DNA of 64,000 bases. Origin: Amborella trichopoda. Taxonomy: Eukaryota > Streptophyta > Magnoliopsida > Amborellales > Amborellaceae. Both the position numbers and the translations under genes were made by a program. The stretch lies in NCBI RefSeq assembly GCF_000471905.2, contig NW_006500353.1:2064918-2128917 (forward strand), written 5' to 3'. The notes beneath the pieces are model-generated. The model was not told where the DNA came from. It saw only the letters and a program-made list of their open reading frames with translations, and did no database searches. Below, piece after piece: positions 58,560-64,000 of the stretch (position 1 is the stretch's first letter; each line of letters starts with the position of its first letter).

Positions 58560-59725
58560 TGGATCATCTAGCCATTGATCTTGATTTGGATTGTCCAGAT
58601 GACTGATATGGAAATAAAGAAGAAAAATGTGTGAGACTCATTTTTAGGAACCACCTGTAGGATTCTTATGATTGAAGAAATTTTGAATAATTAATAAAAA
58701 AGCAAAAAGAGAGACTTTAGCCTTGGATGTGGCTAGTTCTGAAACTTCCTGAGAACCGACCTAGTCTTGGGAGGATTCTTGTTCAATAGATGATTCCCAA
58801 TTCAACTCCCTGGGTTTTAGGTCACTGGAGAGGAAATATTTTCGTTTATTCCATCTAGAACTTTCAGAAATTTTTTTCGTTTGAAATTTTAAGATCTACT
58901 TTATGAGACTGTGATTGGGGAGTATATATTAAAAGACTATTTATTATTGATACAAGAAAGTCGCAATCATATATTTAATGAGCATTGCGCATAATCAATG
59001 GCACACTTTTAGTCGATTTTGACGATCAAGAATGAGTGTGACCTCCTTATATTTGAAACAAATAGTCTCATCCTATTAATACTAAAAAAAAGAACAAAAG
59101 AAGAAAAGAGGTGTCCCTCAAATACATTTAAATTTTTTGAATTATTTTTTTTGACAAATATTTCTATTTTCATTGATAACTACAAAAAGAACATTACATC
59201 ATTAGAAATAATTAGAGATGATAAAAGAGTTCCACCTTTAGCTAAAACAACAGCTACAGTATTCGCTCCATGATAAAATAAGAAATTAGAGAATGTAAAA
59301 GAGTTCAACCTTTAGCTAAAGCATTTCTCTCCATGATAAAAGAACAGGAGACCGAAAAAGTAGCTATAAGATCCATAATAAAGAACAACGTTTTTTAAGA
59401 ACTCTCTGCAATTTATTACACCATCTAATCTAATCATTACACTATCTAATCTAATCACATGGAATCCCCTTCAACTAAACAACTATTACCAAGATTTTTA
59501 GCAATAAAAATTTCAACCCACTAAATTTTCTTGAAATTTCTAATGAAAATCTTCAACCCACTAAATTTTTTGTGTTCTTATTTTTAGAAACGAAAATCTT
59601 CACAACTCACTAAAATTTTTGGACTTTGTATTCAATTCTTATTTTGCGAACTTTTTAAGTTAAAGGGGACTATGTATTCCCTTACTTGTTTGACGTTCAT
59701 AATAGAAAAATTCGAAGGGACTGGG
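58560..59725. other. Intergenic, no gene seen
   Basis: AT-rich, with short local duplications (acactatctaatctaatca near 59424-59455; cttcaacccactaaatttt near 59510-59560). Confidence 0.6.
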
Positions 59726-59807
59726 CGTCGACAGCAGGGTTCGAACATGCGCGGGCGTAGCCCAACAGATTTCAAGTCTGTCTCCTTAACCACTCGGACA
59801 TATCGAC
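59726..59807 (-). tRNA. tRNA-Ser (anticodon UGA), possibly impaired
   Basis: An 82-base cloverleaf on the minus strand: acceptor stem GTCGATA with TGTCGAC, discriminator G, a serine-type D-arm (GTCCGAGTGGTTAAGGAGAC), anticodon loop CTTGAAA giving UGA, and a long class II variable arm. A T5 tract lies 16-20 bases downstream as an RNA polymerase III terminator. The T-arm reads GCATG-TTCGAAC-CCTGC, so one pair is T-C instead of G-C, and the B-box begins TG instead of GG. The variable loop has A where most plant copies have T (GGGCTACGCCC). It may be functional or an early pseudogene. Confidence 0.85.
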
Positions 59808-60004
59808 GTACCGTGCCATATAATATAATATGTTTGTAAATATATAAATCTATGAGAATATGATGCATTCCTGCACGTGAAAGAAATAAGTGTGTGAAAA
59901 ATCATTTGGATTGGAATCGATTCGGATCGAAAATCGTACTAACAGTTTTAGATTAGAATCTGGCCACATGCCCCCCCAGATCCAACCAATTCAGCACAGT
60001 CCTT

Positions 60005-60480
60005 ACCAGTTTGGTAACCAGTTCTCTTTATCAAACCGGTAGGTTGGAAACTGTACTTGTTTTTTTATTTTTTATTTTTCGTTGTTACTTTTTCCTTTGT
60101 TATTTATTTATTTTTTGTTGTTATTTTTTTCTTTGTTATTATTATTTTTTCGTTGTTAATTTTTCTTTATTAATTTTACAAAAAAAAATGACATCGTGGT
60201 TCTTTGTTAATTTGATTTTTTTTTTCTTTTGTTAATTTGAACCACTTCAGGACGGTGCATACCAGTTTGGTTATCGGTTCTCTTATCAAACCAATAGGCT
60301 GGAAACTGTACTTGTTTTTTTATTTTTTATTTTTCGTTGTTACTTTTTTCTTTGTTATTTATTTATTTTTTGTTGTTAATTTTTTCTTTGCTATTATTAT
60401 TTTTTTGTTGTTAATTTTTCTTTGTTAATTTTACAAAAAAGACATCATGGTTGTTTTATTAATTTGATTTTTTTTTGTTA
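60005..60480. repeat. T-rich tandem duplication, period 256 bp
   Basis: accagtttggtaaccagttc at 60005 recurs as accagtttggttatcggttc at 60261, followed by the same tgttttttattttttatttt tract and a gacatcatggtt block that appears up to four times through 60650. Confidence 0.85.
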
Positions 60481-60649
60481 TTTGTAATTTGACAAGGACA
60501 TTATAGTTTCTTTATTAGTTATTTTTTCTTTTGTTAATTTGACTCTTTATTAATTTGATTTTTTTTTGTTATTTTTTCTTTTGTTAATTTGACAAGGACA
60601 TCACGGTTTTTTTATTAATTTTAATTTGATAAAAAAGACATCATGGGCA

Positions 60650-61034
60650 CTCCACGTCCTATCACCACAAGTCATTGCCGTCAATTTCATTTGGTGCACT
60701 TTCAACTCGCGCGTACAACTCATTGCCCTAAAGGTTGGCTGTGGCATTTATTTTATGGAAACTTTGCAATTTTCGATATGGTATATATAAGCCCTACTTT
60801 TTCTCACTACAATTTCCATGAGGTGACTAAATGGAGCATCTTTACCACTTCTACTTCGAATAAATGGGGGCCGATAGAACGATAAATTTTTGTAACTAAG
60901 AGTAACTCATGCAAGAATAAATTTATTTTTATTTTTTATTTTCATTAAAATATGTTTACAAATTTATATTTTGAGCTATAATGCGAATTGATTTTGGATT
61001 TTGAAAAAGGACATGTTTTTTATGCGGCCATGCC
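60650..61034. other. Intergenic, no gene assigned
   Basis: An 80-codon plus-strand frame (60643-60885) beginning MGTPRPITTSHCRQFHL has no family I recognise. Confidence 0.4.
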
Positions 61035-61325
61035 TGCATATATAGAAATGCGGGTCTCATAATAAATCTATTTTGTAATGGATTTTAAGACTTAATTTTT
61101 AAAGACATGTAATCTCTTACATGGAGATCATGGATATGAATAAATAAATAAATTTTAAAAATTAGAACTAATAATTCTAGTAAGTAAGCATTTGGACTGC
61201 TAGTTTCTATTGATTTTAAATGGAACACCTACTTGCATTCATCTTTAAGATGGATGCTTTACACTTTCTGAACCGTATATGTAGAAATGCGGTCCAGCCC
61301 ATATGAAATAATTTTCCTTTAAAAA
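61035..61325 (+). repeat. Dispersed repeat family B, copy 3
   Basis: Blocks taatggattttaagactt, catggagatcatggatatga, aaataaattttaaaaatta, cattcatctttaagatgg and tatgaaataattttcc match 13475-13795 in order. Confidence 0.75.
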
Positions 61326-62740
61326 ACTATGTTTTAAAAATTAATAATTTTCTGAATAAATGTGGGGCTTTTGATGCATATATTTTATTGATGCATATGG
61401 TATATGATTCAATCTTTTTTTTATTTTTTATTTTCTCAAATTTTAAGCATTATTTTCATTTTTTAGTAAAAAATCATTTTGTTTAAAGAGTTTTTTAAAT
61501 GTCATTACATTAAAATTTATAAGAGGTTTTATATTTATTTTTAATCTTATGATATTGGAAGTGTTTTCTAATATTTTTTTGATTCATATTTGATGTAATA
61601 TTATAATATTATACTTAATAATCATGCACGAATAACTAAATCTTATATTTTCTTTATTAAATTTATATTTAAATGCCATAACATACTATTTTTTCTCATA
61701 TTTGTAAGTAAGATTTTTTTTAAAAAAAAATGAGATGTTATTATAAAACAAAGTTTAAATTTATTATTATTTTTATAGTAAAATAATTGTAAAATACAAA
61801 GTACTAATTCCAATTTTAGTATATAATATTATAGTTGGTTAGGTTGTGATAATTTTTTATGAGTAGAGAGAGTTTATAAATGTTTGATGTGATACTAAAT
61901 TCACTCTATAAAAGGTATTTTCATTTTTAATTGTAATATGGAAGTGTGTTCTAGAATTTTTTGAATCATGTTTAATGCAATATTATTATTTTATTTTAGA
62001 ATGAATAATTATACAGATATCCAGATAGGGAAACAAAGTTTCAATATTCATATATTTTTGTAAAATAACAAAAGTACATAGTATAACAACCTCATTTTGA
62101 AAACACTACTTTTTGGGTTTGTTTTAGTAATTTTTGAAATATTTTTGAAGCCAAAACCAGCTCGTATTTTCGTTTGGAAAGCACTTTGGGCATTAAAAAT
62201 GTGGATGATGGCTCTAAAACCAATTTCCAACACCAACTATAAAATTTGAAGCTTAAAAAATGGTGCAAATCTTACGAATCATTGACCATTTATTTTTAGG
62301 ACAAAATGCACTTGCTAGAAAATATGATACAATACAAACTATTTTTAGGATTTGAAATCTTAACTATTTTCACAATTACCGTTACGTCAGAATTGCAATT
62401 ATCAGTAAGTAAGTTTTGAGATAAAGCTTTACTTATTTTGATAGGGTTATAGCCCAATCAAAGTATTCTTTTTAATAAATATATTAATGCAAATTTAGAA
62501 TGTGGCCAAGCTAAATAACGATGCCAAATATTCAAAATCATACGACCAAGATGAGCGAGAGCTAAGTCATGAACGACAACAAACCTGAGCATGAATTGCT
62601 ATTTATTCTCTTTTGTATGTCAACGATCGATTAACTATCGGAAAAAAAGTTTATATAAGGTTGATGCCCACCTCATAAATCACTGCCATAGGAACCTCCA
62701 CATCAGCCCTCTTGTTATTGAACATCTCAGTCACTTGGTA
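61326..62740. other. Very AT-rich intergenic stretch, no gene seen
   Basis: Between 62220 and 62470 there are faint family A MITE words (ataaaatttgaagcttaaaa, atggtgcaaatc), suggesting a strongly decayed copy. Otherwise nothing was identified. Confidence 0.45.
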
Positions 62741-64000
62741 TTATGTAAACTCATGGATCTTGGTCGGTACTTCCTCATGGACGATTGCGTCTCTCCCTGC
62801 TTCCATCTCCACCACAGAAGGATCAGCAATACCCTCCTCAGTTCTTATGTCATGCTCTCCAAGGACACCTCCCAAGCTAAGCATCATAGGTGGTAAAACT
62901 ACCCCCTCCCCCATGTCCTCAACTGACAAAAAGTTCAACAGGGGTACGAACCCCACATCTTCTTCCTGATTTAAATCAAGCTCACCCAAAGAAAGCAAAA
63001 AGGACTCAGCTGGAGGATAAATAACAACATCATCTTCTTCTTCCTCACTGAGAACCACAATAGGAAGGTCATGCTCTTCTGATGGGATACGGGGTGTCTC
63101 CTCCACCAATATCTTATGTGCCGCTTTTCTAAAGGGTAAGAAGTTACCAGCCATCTTAAAACAAAGCACCTGCAAAACCTTCAACAACGCATTCTGATCT
63201 CCCTTCAAAGCCAACCAGATCCACCCAACCAAGTCTTCTTCACCCTTAGCAGTTCTCTCTGAGTCTTTTTATAGCTCAATCTTCTTAACCTCAGAGAAAG
63301 ATGCATGAGAGATAGTATTTTCTTCCAAATACTCTATCCTAATGCAATCATTCCTTGGGAAGACTTCATCGATTGAGCTCCCTATCAACCCGCCGCCACC
63401 TGTCATATCTATGTCCTTACCATTCAAAAAATCCTACCCATCCTTAAGACCCAAATCAAAATACCCTACCACCTTGCCTTTTCCTCTAATATTTGTTGGG
63501 GTCTTGGTGAGCTCCCTATCCCGAATAATAGGCATGCTAAGTCTAGGATGACTAATAACACCTCCAGTTACCTATAAGTCCTTACCAACCTTTGGTCTCT
63601 AAATCTTTTTTATCTTTTGAAATTGACCAAAATCCCTAGAAATCTCCCTGCGATCCCTAAATCCATGGGAATATCTCCCACATGTCCTCTAATGGTTGAC
63701 TGGATTTACAATTGAGATTCCTGCCATTGTAGCCCTCTCTGGAGCTTTAGAGTTATAGGCTCCAACTCGATCCCAGACATTCCACTTATTGCTTTTGTAA
63801 GTAACCCTCATCCATCGATTGTTGTCCACCTTATGCAGCAAAGACCCAGTCACCCCCAGATTCTTGACATGAATAGCATCACAACCTTCAATAGATACAT
63901 CTATTGAGAAATCCTCATGGCCCACAGCTAAACGAACCTTACGAGGTCTAGAAGAATCGACATTTCGATTGACCTGCACTCTAACAAAAGACAAATCATC
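62741..64000 (-). pseudogene. Decayed ~420-codon reading frame of unknown family, possibly retroelement-derived; runs off right edge
   Basis: On the minus strand a single frame stays open from the right edge to 62741 except for five in-frame stops (four TAG, one TAA) between 63691 and about 63268. Both flanking open parts share this frame: VQVNRNVDSSRPRKVRLAVG on the upstream side and an acidic downstream part (VVLSEEEEDDVVIYPP, LGELDLNQEEDVGFVP). No frameshift is needed. No domain is recognisable with confidence. A basic N-terminal part followed by an acidic tail would suit a LINE ORF1-like or gag-like product, but a host gene is also possible. Confidence 0.5.

Overview
This is nuclear DNA of a flowering plant. 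Three conserved plant genes are split by canonical introns, with the exons embedded in AT-rich sequence full of MITEs, LINE remnants, microsatellites and local duplications. Introns of 3.5 to 9 kb point to a large, repeat-rich genome. The species cannot be named from the sequence; the gene set fits any angiosperm. One 957-base assembly gap lies inside a (CT)n tract.

Layout. (1) Bases 1-8242, minus strand: the first two coding exons of UPF1, the nonsense-mediated decay helicase. Exon 2 runs off the left edge. A 7.6 kb intron separates them and holds an 80-bp-stem perfect hairpin, an L1-type LINE remnant interrupted by a hAT MITE, and an RTE-type LINE tail. (2) 8243-16753: intergenic, with four copies of one MITE family packed upstream of UPF1. 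(3) 16754-29187, minus strand: complete five-exon TGD4, the chloroplast outer-envelope lipid-transfer protein. It has a GC-AG intron 2 and a 9.1 kb intron 3. (4) 29188-36548: intergenic, with an RTE reverse-transcriptase remnant and a dimeric Mutator-like MITE just upstream of the next gene. (5) 36549-54566, plus strand: complete nine-coding-exon nucleotide-sugar/triose-phosphate translocator family gene (380 aa) with a 5'UTR intron. (6) 54567-64000: repeat-dominated, with a long foldback element, a three-unit tandem repeat, a cluster of palindromes, two duplicated G-quadruplex motifs, a tRNA-Ser(UGA) gene with a T-arm lesion, and at the right edge a decayed reading frame with five in-frame stops.

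The three genes have unrelated jobs (mRNA surveillance, plastid lipid import, endomembrane or plastid sugar-phosphate transport) and do not form a functional cluster. I found no microbial-type system, CRISPR array or viral insertion. The most unusual items are the intronic hairpin in UPF1, the dimeric MITE flanked by a single 9-bp target duplication, the GC-AG intron of TGD4 and the palindrome cluster near 58.3 kb.
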